Shown piece by piece: positions 18,953 through 27,222 of a DNA stretch of 64,000 bases. Each line of letters opens with the position of its first letter. Position 1 is the first letter of the stretch. The notes under the pieces are model-generated. The model did no database searches. It worked only from the letters and a program-made list of their open reading frames with translations, and was not told the DNA's origin. The stretch is from Lentzea albida (GTDB lineage Bacteria; Actinomycetota; Actinomycetes; Mycobacteriales; Pseudonocardiaceae), in contig NZ_FOFV01000006.1 in the NCBI RefSeq assembly GCF_900111005.1, positions 186,001 through 250,000 of the forward strand. Reading direction: 5' to 3'. Made by a program: the position numbers and the translations under genes.

Positions 18953-19519
18953 TCACCCGATCGGGACAGCCAATGACGCGATTTCCTTGCGGAGGCGACC
19001 GAGCGCACGGTGCTGTGCCACCCGGACGGCACCCGGCGTCGACCCCACGGCGTCCGCGGTCTCCTCCGCGGACAGACCCACCACGACCCGCAGCACGAGG
19101 ATCTCGCGCTGCTTGTCCGGCAGGAGGTGCAGCAGCTGACCGAGCGTGCCGTTCAGCTCGCCCTGGAGGACGAACTCCTCCGGACCGCCGGCCCTCACGG
19201 CTTGGTCGGGCACCTCTGCGACCGGCTCCGCACGGTTACGAGCCAGCGACCGGTGCGCGTCGGCGACCTTGTGCGCGGCGATGCCGTAGACGAACGCGAG
19301 GAACGGCCGGCCCTGCTCCCGGTAGTTCGGCAGGGCCGTCAGCACGGCCAGGCAGACCTCCTGCGCGACGTCGTCCGCGGTTGTCGCGGAACGCCCCACA
19401 CGAGCGCGACAGTACTTCACCACCAGCGGGCGCAGGTGGCGAAGTAGCTGGTCAGTGGCCCTGCGCTCGCCCAGCACGGCCCGACTGACCAGTTCTGCGG
19501 ATAACGCTGAACTCTCCAT
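18953..19519 (-). CDS. ECF-type sigma factor, paralogue 2 (SigD/ShbA-like)
   Basis: 188 residues. Region 2 ADDVAQEVCLAVLTALPNY and FLAFVYGIAAHKVADAHRS; region 4 LPDKQREILVLRVVVGLSAE and GAVRVAQHRALGRLRKEI. By eye the most similar partner is the gene at 20318. Start MESSALSAE at 19519 chosen because paralogue 3 also begins MESS. It follows the methyltransferase by 85 bp on the same strand. No anti-sigma gene is adjacent. Confidence 0.9.
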   Translation of the reverse strand: MESSALSAELVSRAVLGERRATDQLLRHLRPLVVKYCRARVGRSATTADDVAQEVCLAVLTALPNYREQGRPFLAFVYGIAAHKVADAHRSLARNRAEPVAEVPDQAVRAGGPEEFVLQGELNGTLGQLLHLLPDKQREILVLRVVVGLSAEETADAVGSTPGAVRVAQHRALGRLRKEIASLAVPIG

Positions 19520-19604
19520 CCGAAGTGTCCCCTCGTCGACTTCCCGTGGAGGAGACGTGCGACGCGTCACTCCTTATGCGGAAAGTAGGGAGAAACTTCA
19601 AACG

Positions 19605-20321
19605 TCACCCGTTTGTTGCAATGAAGAGCGGTTGGTAATAGGCATCGAGCAACCACTCCCCGTAATCGAAACCCGCTCGTTCCGCCATTTCAGTGATTTC
19701 ATGACGAGTAATCGCCCAATACCGTGCCTTGCTCACGTCCACCCGCCAGGACTCTGTTTCGTGCAGCCGGAACATCTCCAGTTCGTACCGGTCGCCGTCC
19801 CAATGCCACAGCTGGAACCACACGACCCGACCCGGTCCCACGGACGGAGGAGTCGACAACGGCCGTTCGTTCCGGATCGCGTCGTAGTCGCGCGTCGAGA
19901 GGATGAGCCGACCATCCGACCGCAGCACGCGACGCATTTCCCGCAACGCCGCCAGCACGTCCTCGGCCGTCAGCAGATGGGGCAACGCGTTGTCGGCCGC
20001 GAGCACCACGTCGAAGGAGCCGTCCGCGAACGGCAGAGAGCGCATGTCCGCGGCGAACGCGGGCAAGGTGACGCCACGCGCCGAGGCCTCCACAACGGCC
20101 CGAGAAGCCGCCTTGGGGCTCAAATCGGTGCCGATGACCTCATAGCCGCGGAGGGCGAGACCAATGGCCTGTGTACCGATGCCACACGCGCAGTCGAGAA
20201 CGCGCGCGCCCCGCAGGACGAACTCCGCGAGCTGCGACGCCTGCCGGGCCATCGACGCGTCCCAGTCCGGGAACATCAGGTCGTACGTCCCGGCCAGCCC
20301 GTCGTAGAAGGCGCCGGTCAA
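19605..20321 (-). CDS. Class I SAM-dependent methyltransferase
   Basis: 238 residues. SAM motif I is VLDCACGIGTQAIGLA, with acidic motif VIGTDLS and post-motif FAADMRSLPFADGSFDVVLA. Substrate unknown; the C-terminal half is hydrophobic/aromatic as in small-molecule methyltransferases. The start is a TTG at 20321 overlapping the stop of sigma paralogue 3 (TTGA), with GAGGAG 6-7 nt upstream, so it is translationally coupled to that sigma factor. Confidence 0.85.
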   Translation of the reverse strand: MTGAFYDGLAGTYDLMFPDWDASMARQASQLAEFVLRGARVLDCACGIGTQAIGLALRGYEVIGTDLSPKAASRAVVEASARGVTLPAFAADMRSLPFADGSFDVVLAADNALPHLLTAEDVLAALREMRRVLRSDGRLILSTRDYDAIRNERPLSTPPSVGPGRVVWFQLWHWDGDRYELEMFRLHETESWRVDVSKARYWAITRHEITEMAERAGFDYGEWLLDAYYQPLFIATNG

Positions 20322-20887
20322 ATCAGCTCCTCGACCCCCACGGTCGTCCGCAGCTTGGCCAGTGCACGGTGCTGGGCCACCCGCACGGCGCCCGGCGTCG
20401 ACCCGATCACCTCGGCCGTCTCCTCCGCCGACAGGCCGACGACGACGCGCAACAGGAGGATCTCGCGCTGCTTGTCCGGCAGCAGCCGCAGCATCTGCCC
20501 GAGGCGCGCCGAGAGCGAGCCCATCAGCGCGTTCTCCTCGGGGTCGACGGTCAGCGACGGACCGTCCGGTACCTCGGCGACGGGCTCGGAGCGGTTGCGC
20601 GCCGACACCCGGTGGGCGTCCGCGACCTTGTGCGCGGCGATGCCGTAGACGAACGCGAGGAACGGTCTTCCCTGCTCGCGGTAGGTCGGCAGAGCCGTCA
20701 GCACCGCCAGGCAGACCTCCTGCGCCACGTCGTCGGCCGACGCGTACGCCCTCTCGTTGCGACCGACGCGCGCACGGCAGTACCGCGCCACGAGCGGCCG
20801 CACGGAGGCCAGCAGTCGTTCGACGGCAGGCCGGTCACCTGCAACGGCCTCGTTGACCAGTGAGGCCAGCAGGTCGGAACTTTCCAT
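20318..20887 (-). CDS. ECF-type sigma factor, paralogue 3 (SigD/ShbA-like)
   Basis: 189 residues. Region 2 ADDVAQEVCLAVLTALPTY and FLAFVYGIAAHKVADAHRV; region 4 LPDKQREILLLRVVVGLSAE and GAVRVAQHRALAKLRT. The first gene of a two-gene unit with the methyltransferase (TTGA overlap). Upstream, CGACGTAGGGA lies 20 nt before the start, as in the other sigma genes of this cluster. Confidence 0.9.
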   Translation of the reverse strand: MESSDLLASLVNEAVAGDRPAVERLLASVRPLVARYCRARVGRNERAYASADDVAQEVCLAVLTALPTYREQGRPFLAFVYGIAAHKVADAHRVSARNRSEPVAEVPDGPSLTVDPEENALMGSLSARLGQMLRLLPDKQREILLLRVVVGLSAEETAEVIGSTPGAVRVAQHRALAKLRTTVGVEELI

Positions 20888-20896
20888 CGCGTCGGA

Positions 20897-20907
20897 TCCC
20901 TACGTCG
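20897..20907 (-). promoter_or_regulatory. Shared upstream element CGACRTAGGGA (copy 2)
   Basis: Minus-strand CGACGTAGGGA, 20 nt before the sigma paralogue 3 ATG; differs from copy 1 (18859-18869) by one base. Confidence 0.5.
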
Positions 20908-20987
20908 GCAGCGAAGCCATTATCTTTCGCCCCGGCGTTGTTTGGGACCACTCATCAGGGTCATAAAAGTCCCGAATGCAAACGCTG

Positions 20988-21707
20988 TCAGGCGGTACGG
21001 CGGGCGAGCACGTGCAGCCGGGCGGCGACGTCCCGGAGCGGGGACCTGGTCGCGGCGGCCAGTTCCAGCTCGGCGAGCGCGTCGGCGGCACCCGGATTCG
21101 CGTCCAGCACCACACCGGGCACGAGATCCGAAACGATGCCATGACCTTGCAGCAGTTCGACGGAGAGTCCGGCCTCCAGGACGAGCTTCTCAAGACCTGG
21201 GACGTCGAACCGGCGCTGCAACGGGTCGCGCGTGCCCGCGAGCTGGCCCGCGTCGTCGTCCAGCAACCGCCGCGCGTCGACGATGCGGCCGGCGATCGCG
21301 CGGTGCAGGATCGCCGCGAACCGGTTCGCGACCACCACGGAGACCGCTCCGCCCGGCGCCACCGCGGCAGCCAGCGAGGCGAGCGCGGCCGGGGCGTCGT
21401 CGACGACCTCCAGCAGCCCGTGGGCGAGCACCAGATCGGCCTCACCGGCGGGAACGCCCAATGCGTCCGTGTCGCCCTGGACGGCGTTGATCGTCACCCC
21501 GGCCTCGCGCGCACGGGTGTTCAGCGTCGCCAACGCGTTCGGAGAAGGCTCCACGACCGTGACGACGCACCCCGCTGCGGCGAGGGGCACGGCCCACACG
21601 CCGCTGCCGCCTCCCACGTCGAGCACGCGGGGCTGTTGCCCACCCCTGCGCTCGCGTGCGGCGGCCAATTCGGCGTCGAGCACCCTGTGTACGGCGTCCG
21701 GTCGCAT
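20988..21707 (-). CDS. Class I SAM-dependent methyltransferase (SmtA/UbiE-like)
   Basis: 239 residues. Motif I RVLDVGGGSGVWAVPLA, acidic motif TVVEPSPNAL, motif II ADLVLAHGLLEVVDD and motif III VAPGGAVSVVVANR are all clear. Actinobacterial relatives sit beside the same ParA-like/Nei neighbours. Start at 21707; the gene is divergent from the ParA-like gene with 33 bp between them. Substrate unknown. Confidence 0.85.
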   Translation of the reverse strand: MRPDAVHRVLDAELAAARERRGGQQPRVLDVGGGSGVWAVPLAAAGCVVTVVEPSPNALATLNTRAREAGVTINAVQGDTDALGVPAGEADLVLAHGLLEVVDDAPAALASLAAAVAPGGAVSVVVANRFAAILHRAIAGRIVDARRLLDDDAGQLAGTRDPLQRRFDVPGLEKLVLEAGLSVELLQGHGIVSDLVPGVVLDANPGAADALAELELAAATRSPLRDVAARLHVLARRTA

Positions 21708-21728
21708 GGCCAACAGAGTAGGAGACCC

Positions 21729-21734
21729 TAGAGT
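21729..21734 (+). promoter_or_regulatory. Probable leaderless promoter -10 of the ParA-like gene
   Basis: TAGAGT ends 6 nt before the GTG start at 21741, the spacing expected when transcription starts at the start codon. No clear -35 element. Confidence 0.5.
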
Positions 21735-21740
21735 AGGTCT

Positions 21741-22586
21741 GTGCATACGGTGTCCGTGCTCAGCCTCAAGGGAGGCGTCGGCAAGACGACGGTGGTGCTC
21801 GGCCTGGCCTCTGCCGCCCTCCGCCGTGGTGTCCGCACCCTGGTGATCGATCTCGATCCGCAGTGCAACGCCACGTCGACGCTGGAGCCAGAGGAGTCCA
21901 AGGCGAGCATCTACGACGTCCTGCAGGACCCGTCCGAGGAGAACCTGGAACAGGCGATCCGCCCCAGCCGCTGGGGTGACGGCATCGACGTGCTGTCCGG
22001 GTCCGAGGACGCCGAACTGCTCAACCACCCCGACCCGGGCGAGTCGCGGCTGCACCGGCTGAAAGACGCGTTGCGCACGTTGCGGGACATGTACGACGAG
22101 TTCCCGTACCACCTGGTGCTGCTCGACTGCCCGCCGTCGCTGGGCCAGCTGACCCGCTCGGCGCTGGTGGCGGCCGACCGCGCGCTGCTGGTCACCGAGC
22201 CGACGATGTTCGCCGTGGCGGGCGTGCAGCGGGCGTTCGAGGCGGTGCAGAACGAGCGCGAGAGCAACAACGCCGACCTGCAGCCGTTGGGTGTCGTGGT
22301 GAACCGCGTGCGTCCGCGCTCGCACGAGCACCAGTTCCGCATCGACGAACTGAGGGACATCTTCGGTCCGTTGGTGATGCCGGTGGCGTTGCCGGACCGT
22401 CTCGCCGTGCAGCAGGCACAAGGCGCGTGCATGCCGATCCACGAGTGGGGTACTCCGGGCGCACGAGAGGTCGCGCTGGCGTTCAACCTGCTGCTCGCCC
22501 GCATCCAGCGCATCTCGCGGAGCCGGCGCCGGGCCGTGCACCACGACTTCGACGACGACGAGATCCAGGAAGCGGTGGATGCCTGA
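21741..22586 (+). CDS. ParA/MinD-like ATPase
   Basis: 281 residues. Deviant Walker A LKGGVGKTTVVLGLA, Walker A' VIDLDPQCNATSTL and Walker B LVLLDCPPSLGQLT identify a ParA-type P-loop ATPase. No ParB gene or parS site (TGTTTCACGTGAAACA type) is adjacent, so this is not the chromosomal parAB locus; such orphan ParA proteins position other cargo. The GTG start lacks a ribosome-binding site and is preceded by TAGAGT, suggesting a leaderless transcript. The last 8 bp overlap the Nei-like gene. Confidence 0.88.
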   Translation: MHTVSVLSLKGGVGKTTVVLGLASAALRRGVRTLVIDLDPQCNATSTLEPEESKASIYDVLQDPSEENLEQAIRPSRWGDGIDVLSGSEDAELLNHPDPGESRLHRLKDALRTLRDMYDEFPYHLVLLDCPPSLGQLTRSALVAADRALLVTEPTMFAVAGVQRAFEAVQNERESNNADLQPLGVVVNRVRPRSHEHQFRIDELRDIFGPLVMPVALPDRLAVQQAQGACMPIHEWGTPGAREVALAFNLLLARIQRISRSRRRAVHHDFDDDEIQEAVDA

Positions 22587-23340
22587 AGGGGACACGGTCT
22601 TCCTGGCCGGTCATCGCATGAACGAGGCGCTGGCCGGGAAGACGCTGCGGCGCGGCGAACTGCGCCACCCCCGGCTGGCCGCGCTGGACCTGGCGGGCCT
22701 GGACGTGCTCGGCGTGCGCACGTACGGCAAGCACATGTTCACCCACTTCTCCGACGGCAACAGCCTGCGCAGCCACTTCCGCATGGACGGCTCGTGGCAC
22801 CTCTACCGGCCCGGTGAGCGCTGGCGGCGTCCCGCGCACCAGGCCCGCGCCGTGTTCGAGGTGGACGACCGGCAGGCCATCGGTTTCGCGCTGCACGACA
22901 TGGAGTTCGTGCCGACCGCCGAGGAAGATCGATTGATCGCCCACCTCGGACCTGATCTCCTGGCGCCCGACTTCGACACCGCTGAGGCCGTTCGGCGGTT
23001 GACCGCGGACCCTTCCCGGCCGATCGGTCTCGCATTGTTGGACCAGCGCGTGATGGCGGGCGTCGGCAATCTCTACCGCGCGGAAGTCTGTTTCCTGTTG
23101 CGCGTTCTGCCGACGGCCCCGGTGTCCGCGGTGGACCCCTCACGTGCGGTTGCGCTCTCGCGGAAGCTGTTGCAGGCCAACCAGTGGCGGCCCGAGCAGA
23201 GCACGACGGGCGACCTGCGCGTGCAGCACTACGTTTTCGAGCGGACCGGCAAACCCTGTTTGCGGTGTCGCACAAGGGTCCGATCGGACGAGATCGAGGG
23301 CAGATTCGTGTACTTCTGTCCAAAATGCCAATCCGGTTGA
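22579..23340 (+). CDS. Nei2-type DNA glycosylase/AP lyase (endonuclease VIII family)
   Basis: 253 residues, base-excision repair of oxidised bases. The N-terminal PEGDT supplies the catalytic Pro-Glu pair after Met removal; the H2TH region includes LDQRVMAGVGNLYRAEVCFL; the C-terminus has a four-Cys zinc finger (CLRCRTRVRSDEIEG then YFCPKC). Its ATG lies inside the 3' end of the ParA-like gene, so translation is coupled. Confidence 0.92.
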   Translation: MPEGDTVFLAGHRMNEALAGKTLRRGELRHPRLAALDLAGLDVLGVRTYGKHMFTHFSDGNSLRSHFRMDGSWHLYRPGERWRRPAHQARAVFEVDDRQAIGFALHDMEFVPTAEEDRLIAHLGPDLLAPDFDTAEAVRRLTADPSRPIGLALLDQRVMAGVGNLYRAEVCFLLRVLPTAPVSAVDPSRAVALSRKLLQANQWRPEQSTTGDLRVQHYVFERTGKPCLRCRTRVRSDEIEGRFVYFCPKCQSG

Positions 23341-23372
23341 ACCGAGACGCTCTCCCGGCCGTGTGCCCCAAT

Positions 23373-24614
23373 ATGGCGGTAAATCTGGATGCGTTGCGCC
23401 CCGGCTTCACCGACGACCCCTACGCGGTGCTCAAGAGCCTGCGCGACGCCGGTCCCGTGCACCGGGTGGAGACCCTCGGCGTGCCGATGTGGCTCGTGAC
23501 CCGCTACCCCGACGTGCGCGCCGCGTTGGACAACCCGCTGCTGTCCTCGCACGGCTCCGCGCTCGCCGAACCCCTGCGCGGCCATCCGCACTTCGCGTCG
23601 TGGTGGTTCGGCGACCTGTCCGACCACATGATGAACAGCGACGAGCCGAACCACACGCGTCTGCGCCGTGCGGTGTCGAGCCAGCTCACGCCCCGCCGCA
23701 TCGCCGCGCTGCGCCCCCGGATCGAGCAGGTGGCCGCGTCCCTGGCCGACGGCTTCGCCGACGCGGGGCGCTGCGACCTGATCGCGGACTTCGCGGCGCC
23801 GCTGCCGATCACCGTGATCATGGAACTGCTCGGCGTGCCCGCCGTCGACCAGGAGAACTTCCGCTACTGGGCGGACGTGGTCACGGGCCTCGCGGACGGC
23901 GACGCGGCCTCGGCCCGCGAGGAGACCTCGGGCTACCTGCGCGACCTGGTGACGCACAAGCGGACCTCCGGCGACGACGACCTGATCGGCGGCCTGGCCC
24001 GCGCGACCGGCGAGACCGCGCTGACCGACGACGAACTGGCGTCGCTCGCCTTCCTGCTGCTCGTGGCGGGTTACACGACCGCCGTCGACCTGGTGGGCAA
24101 CGGCGCCCTGGCGTTGCTGCGCGACCCCGAGCAACTCGAACTGCTGCAGCGCTCGTCGTCACTGCTGCCCGGCGCCATCGAGGAGTTCCTGCGGTTCGAC
24201 GGACCGACCTCGCACGTGGTGCGGTTCGCCACGAAACCGCTGACGATCGGCGGCGTGCAGATCCCGGCGGGCGACGTCGTGCTGCTGTCGCTGGCCTCGG
24301 CCGAGCACGACCCGAACCGCTACCCGCGGGCCGACCAGCTCAACATCGAGCGGGCGGACCGGCAGCACCTGGCGTTCGGCCACGGCATCCACTTCTGCCT
24401 GGGCGCGCCGCTGGCCCGGCTGGAGGGCGAGATCGCGTTCCGGACGTTGCTGGGCCGGTGCGCGGGCCTCGCCCTGGACACGTCGCAGCCGCTCGGCTGG
24501 AGGGTGTCGCTCGGCAGCCGGGGGTTGCGGGCGCTGCCGGTGACGTTCCTCGCGAAGCCCAAGATGCCGTTGGACGAGCAGGCGACGATCAAGGTGGCGA
24601 AGCCGACGATGTGA
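23373..24614 (+). CDS. Cytochrome P450
   Basis: 413 residues, soluble bacterial class I P450. Heme-binding loop FGHGIHFCLGAPLARLE with the Cys ligand; K-helix ExxR in EEFLRFDG; I-helix AGYTTAVDLVGNG. In that I-helix the acidic residue normally before the conserved Thr (AGxE/DT) is Thr, so the usual acid-alcohol pair is altered. Start chosen at 23373 (MAVNLDALRPGF matches family N-termini); ATG 23325 and GTG 23361 are in-frame alternatives, none with a strong ribosome-binding site. No ferredoxin or other pathway gene is adjacent; substrate unknown. Confidence 0.88.
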   Translation: MAVNLDALRPGFTDDPYAVLKSLRDAGPVHRVETLGVPMWLVTRYPDVRAALDNPLLSSHGSALAEPLRGHPHFASWWFGDLSDHMMNSDEPNHTRLRRAVSSQLTPRRIAALRPRIEQVAASLADGFADAGRCDLIADFAAPLPITVIMELLGVPAVDQENFRYWADVVTGLADGDAASAREETSGYLRDLVTHKRTSGDDDLIGGLARATGETALTDDELASLAFLLLVAGYTTAVDLVGNGALALLRDPEQLELLQRSSSLLPGAIEEFLRFDGPTSHVVRFATKPLTIGGVQIPAGDVVLLSLASAEHDPNRYPRADQLNIERADRQHLAFGHGIHFCLGAPLARLEGEIAFRTLLGRCAGLALDTSQPLGWRVSLGSRGLRALPVTFLAKPKMPLDEQATIKVAKPTM

Positions 24615-24639
24615 CGGCGGCTACCCTGAGCTGGCGTTA

Positions 24640-24645
24640 TAGGGT
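24640..24645 (+). promoter_or_regulatory. Probable leaderless promoter -10 of pyrD
   Basis: TAGGGT ends 6 nt before the GTG start at 24652, the same geometry as upstream of the ParA-like gene. Confidence 0.45.
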
Positions 24646-24651
24646 GGGCGC

Positions 24652-25629
24652 GTGGTGTACAAGCAGGTGGTGCGCAGAGCGTTGTTCGGAATGCACGGCG
24701 GCGACGCGGAGCGGGTCCACGAGACCACGCTCGACGTCATGGCCAGGCTGAGCCCGCTGGCGAGGTTCGCCCGCGGCCAGAACAACCCGCGCACCGTCTT
24801 CGGCGTCCGCTTCCCCAACCCGGTGGGCCTCGCCGCCGGTCTCGACAAGGACGGGCGCGCGCTGCCGGCGTGGGCCGCGCTCGGGTTCGGGTTCGTCGAG
24901 GTCGGCACCGTCACCTGGCACGCGCAGCCCGGCAACCCGAAGCCGCGCCTGTTCCGCCTGCGCGAGGACGAGGCGATCATCAACCGGATGGGCTTCAACA
25001 ACGCGGGCGCGCAAGCGCTTGCCGCGAAGCTCGACCGCACGCCGCTCAAGGCCCCGCTGGGCATCAGCCTCGGCAAGTCCAAGGTCACGCCGGTCGAGGA
25101 CGCCGTGCAGGACTACCTGAACTCGCTGAACGCGCTGAAGGACCACGGCGACTACTACGCGATCAACGTCAGCTCCCCGAACACGCCCGGCCTGCGCAGC
25201 CTGCAGGACAAGGGCGCGCTGACCGAGCTCGTCGCGGAGCTGACGAAGGCGACGACCAAGCCGATGCTGGTCAAGATCGCGCCGGACCTCACCGAGGACG
25301 CCATCGCCGAGGTCATCCAGGTGTGCGTCGACAACGGCATCAAGGGCCTCATCGCCACGAACACCACCCTCAGCCGTGAGGGCCTCACGAGCGCGCATCA
25401 GAACGAGACCGGCGGTCTCAGCGGCAGGCCGCTCACCCGGCGCGCGAACGACGTGGTCCGGTTCATCACGAAGAACAGCGACCTGCCGGTCATCGGCGTG
25501 GGCGGCATCGCGACCGCCGACGACGCCAAGCGCATGATCGACGCCGGCGCGAGCCTCGTGCAGATCTACACCGGGTTCATCTACGAGGGCCCCGGACTGG
25601 TGTCGCGGATCAATAAGGCGCTGCGGTAG
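24652..25629 (+). CDS. pyrD: Dihydroorotate dehydrogenase (quinone), class 2
   Basis: 325 residues. Fourth step of de novo pyrimidine synthesis, dihydroorotate to orotate, membrane-associated and quinone-linked. Conserved blocks: [46 protein letters not shown] (catalytic Ser of class 2 enzymes), [19 protein letters not shown] and [10 protein letters not shown]. The N-terminal amphipathic extension typical of class 2 is present ([20 protein letters not shown]). Stands alone, apart from other pyr genes. The start seems leaderless. Confidence 0.95.
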   Translation: MVYKQVVRRALFGMHGGDAERVHETTLDVMARLSPLARFARGQNNPRTVFGVRFPNPVGLAAGLDKDGRALPAWAALGFGFVEVGTVTWHAQPGNPKPRLFRLREDEAIINRMGFNNAGAQALAAKLDRTPLKAPLGISLGKSKVTPVEDAVQDYLNSLNALKDHGDYYAINVSSPNTPGLRSLQDKGALTELVAELTKATTKPMLVKIAPDLTEDAIAEVIQVCVDNGIKGLIATNTTLSREGLTSAHQNETGGLSGRPLTRRANDVVRFITKNSDLPVIGVGGIATADDAKRMIDAGASLVQIYTGFIYEGPGLVSRINKALR

Positions 25630-25801
25630 CGCGCCGTCCACAACGGACAGCACCGCTCGCGCGGCGCGCGGCTCCTCTTCGCACGCCGGGATCACGACCC
25701 GCGTCGTTGGCGCCCAAGGACAACGACCGCGAGCGGTGCAAGATCAACTTGAGTATCGGTCCGAAGTGGAGGGAGCAAAACCACACGAAGGTGTGGACGC
25801 T

Positions 25802-27055
25802 TCAACTGCGCCGCGCGGCCCGGAGCCAGCGCATCACGGGGTGCAGGATCACGACGAGCAGCGAGCCCCAGACCATGCCGCCCATCTCGAGGTCGCCGAT
25901 CTCGACGGTCAGGTCGCCGACACCGGCCACCAGGGCGGCACCGCCGACCATCGCGTTGACGGGGCTCGCCAGGTCGACGCCGCGGTCCATCCAGATCCGC
26001 ACGCCGATCAGCACGATCAGGCCGTAGAGCACCAGCGTGCAGCCGCCGAGCACGCCCGGCGGGATGGTGCCGAACAGCGCGATGGCCTTCGGGGAGAACG
26101 CCAGCAGCGTGGCGAACACACCCGCGAACGCGAACGCCGCCGTCGTGTAGACGCGGGTCACCGCCATCACGCCGATGTTCTCGGAGTACGTCGTCGTGCC
26201 GGCGCCACCGCCCAGGCCCGACAGCGCCGTCGACAGGCCGTTCGCGATGATCGCGTCCCCCGCGCTGCCGTCCAGGTTGCGGCCGGTCAGCGCCGCCACG
26301 GCCTTCACGTGCCCGACGACCTCGGCGACCAGCACGATCACCACGGGCAGCATCAGCAGCACCACGGACGGCCGCAGCTCGGGCTGGTAGAGCTTCGGCA
26401 GGCCCACCCAGGCCGCGTCGCGCAGCGCGGCGATCCGCTCGGACGGCACGGCGCCGAACGCCAGACCGCCCATCCAGATCGCCACGAAGCCGATCAGGAT
26501 CGAGAACCGGAACACCAGGCCCCTGCCCAGCACGCCGGCCAGCAGGATCACCACGGTCGTCAGGGCGGCCAGCAGCGGCTGCTCGCCGAAGTTCGCGGTG
26601 GCCTGGCGGGAGAGGTTGAGGCCGATGAGGATCACGACGGCGCCGGTGACGACCGGCGGCATGACCGACTCCAGCAGCCGCACGCCGAGCGCCTTGACCG
26701 CGATGCCGACGACGATCACCAGCAGGCCCGCGGCGACGACACCGCCGAGCTGCGCCGCGATGCCCTGCTCGCGCGCGGCCACCAGCGGCGCCACGAAGGC
26801 GAAGGACGAGCCCAGGTAGCTCGGGACCCGATTCTTGGTGATCACCAGGAACAGCAGCGTGCCCAGACCAGAGAACAGCAGCGTGGTGGCGACGGGGAGG
26901 CCGGTGGCGGTGGGGACGATCACCGTGGCGCCGAACATGGCGACGAGGTGCTGAACTCCGAACCCTATGGTGAGCGGCCAGCTCACCCGCTCCTGGGGTG
27001 CGACGGTTTCACTGTCGGTGATCCGACCGTCCCCGTGCACGGTCCACAACGCCAA
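25802..27055 (-). CDS. NCS2-family uracil/xanthine permease
   Basis: 417-residue nucleobase:cation symporter with about 14 hydrophobic segments. Family marks: GVQHLVAMFGATVIVPTATG at the start, the QH motif, and GGAGTTTYSENIGVMAVTRV in the substrate-binding helix region. The best start is TTG at 27055, giving MALWTVHGDG, the usual family N-terminus, with GGGAGG 7 nt upstream; a GTG at 27115 would add 20 residues but has no ribosome-binding site. A pyrimidine role is suggested by the family and by pyrD nearby. Confidence 0.88.
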   Translation of the reverse strand: MALWTVHGDGRITDSETVAPQERVSWPLTIGFGVQHLVAMFGATVIVPTATGLPVATTLLFSGLGTLLFLVITKNRVPSYLGSSFAFVAPLVAAREQGIAAQLGGVVAAGLLVIVVGIAVKALGVRLLESVMPPVVTGAVVILIGLNLSRQATANFGEQPLLAALTTVVILLAGVLGRGLVFRFSILIGFVAIWMGGLAFGAVPSERIAALRDAAWVGLPKLYQPELRPSVVLLMLPVVIVLVAEVVGHVKAVAALTGRNLDGSAGDAIIANGLSTALSGLGGGAGTTTYSENIGVMAVTRVYTTAAFAFAGVFATLLAFSPKAIALFGTIPPGVLGGCTLVLYGLIVLIGVRIWMDRGVDLASPVNAMVGGAALVAGVGDLTVEIGDLEMGGMVWGSLLVVILHPVMRWLRAARRS

Positions 27056-27222
27056 CGCACTGCCTCCCGGCAATTCAGCCGGACTTCCCGCAGACCGGCC
27101 CCGAGATCCTGCCACGCCATGTAGCGGCCACGGCTAGATAACAGTCCGATAATCACACGATTGCAGCAAAGATCTCCATAGAGACTCGCCGAATAGCGGC
27201 ACGCGATTACCGAGCGTTACAT

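Noticed and set aside
21741-22586. Chromosome partition parA with parB/parS
   Set aside because: No ParB-like gene and no parS-type 16-mer palindrome in the surrounding sequence.
25736-27124. Plus-strand frame rich in His/Gln/Arg/Asp opposite the permease
   Set aside because: Antisense of a well-supported NCS2 permease with the expected membrane helices; composition is typical of a shadow.
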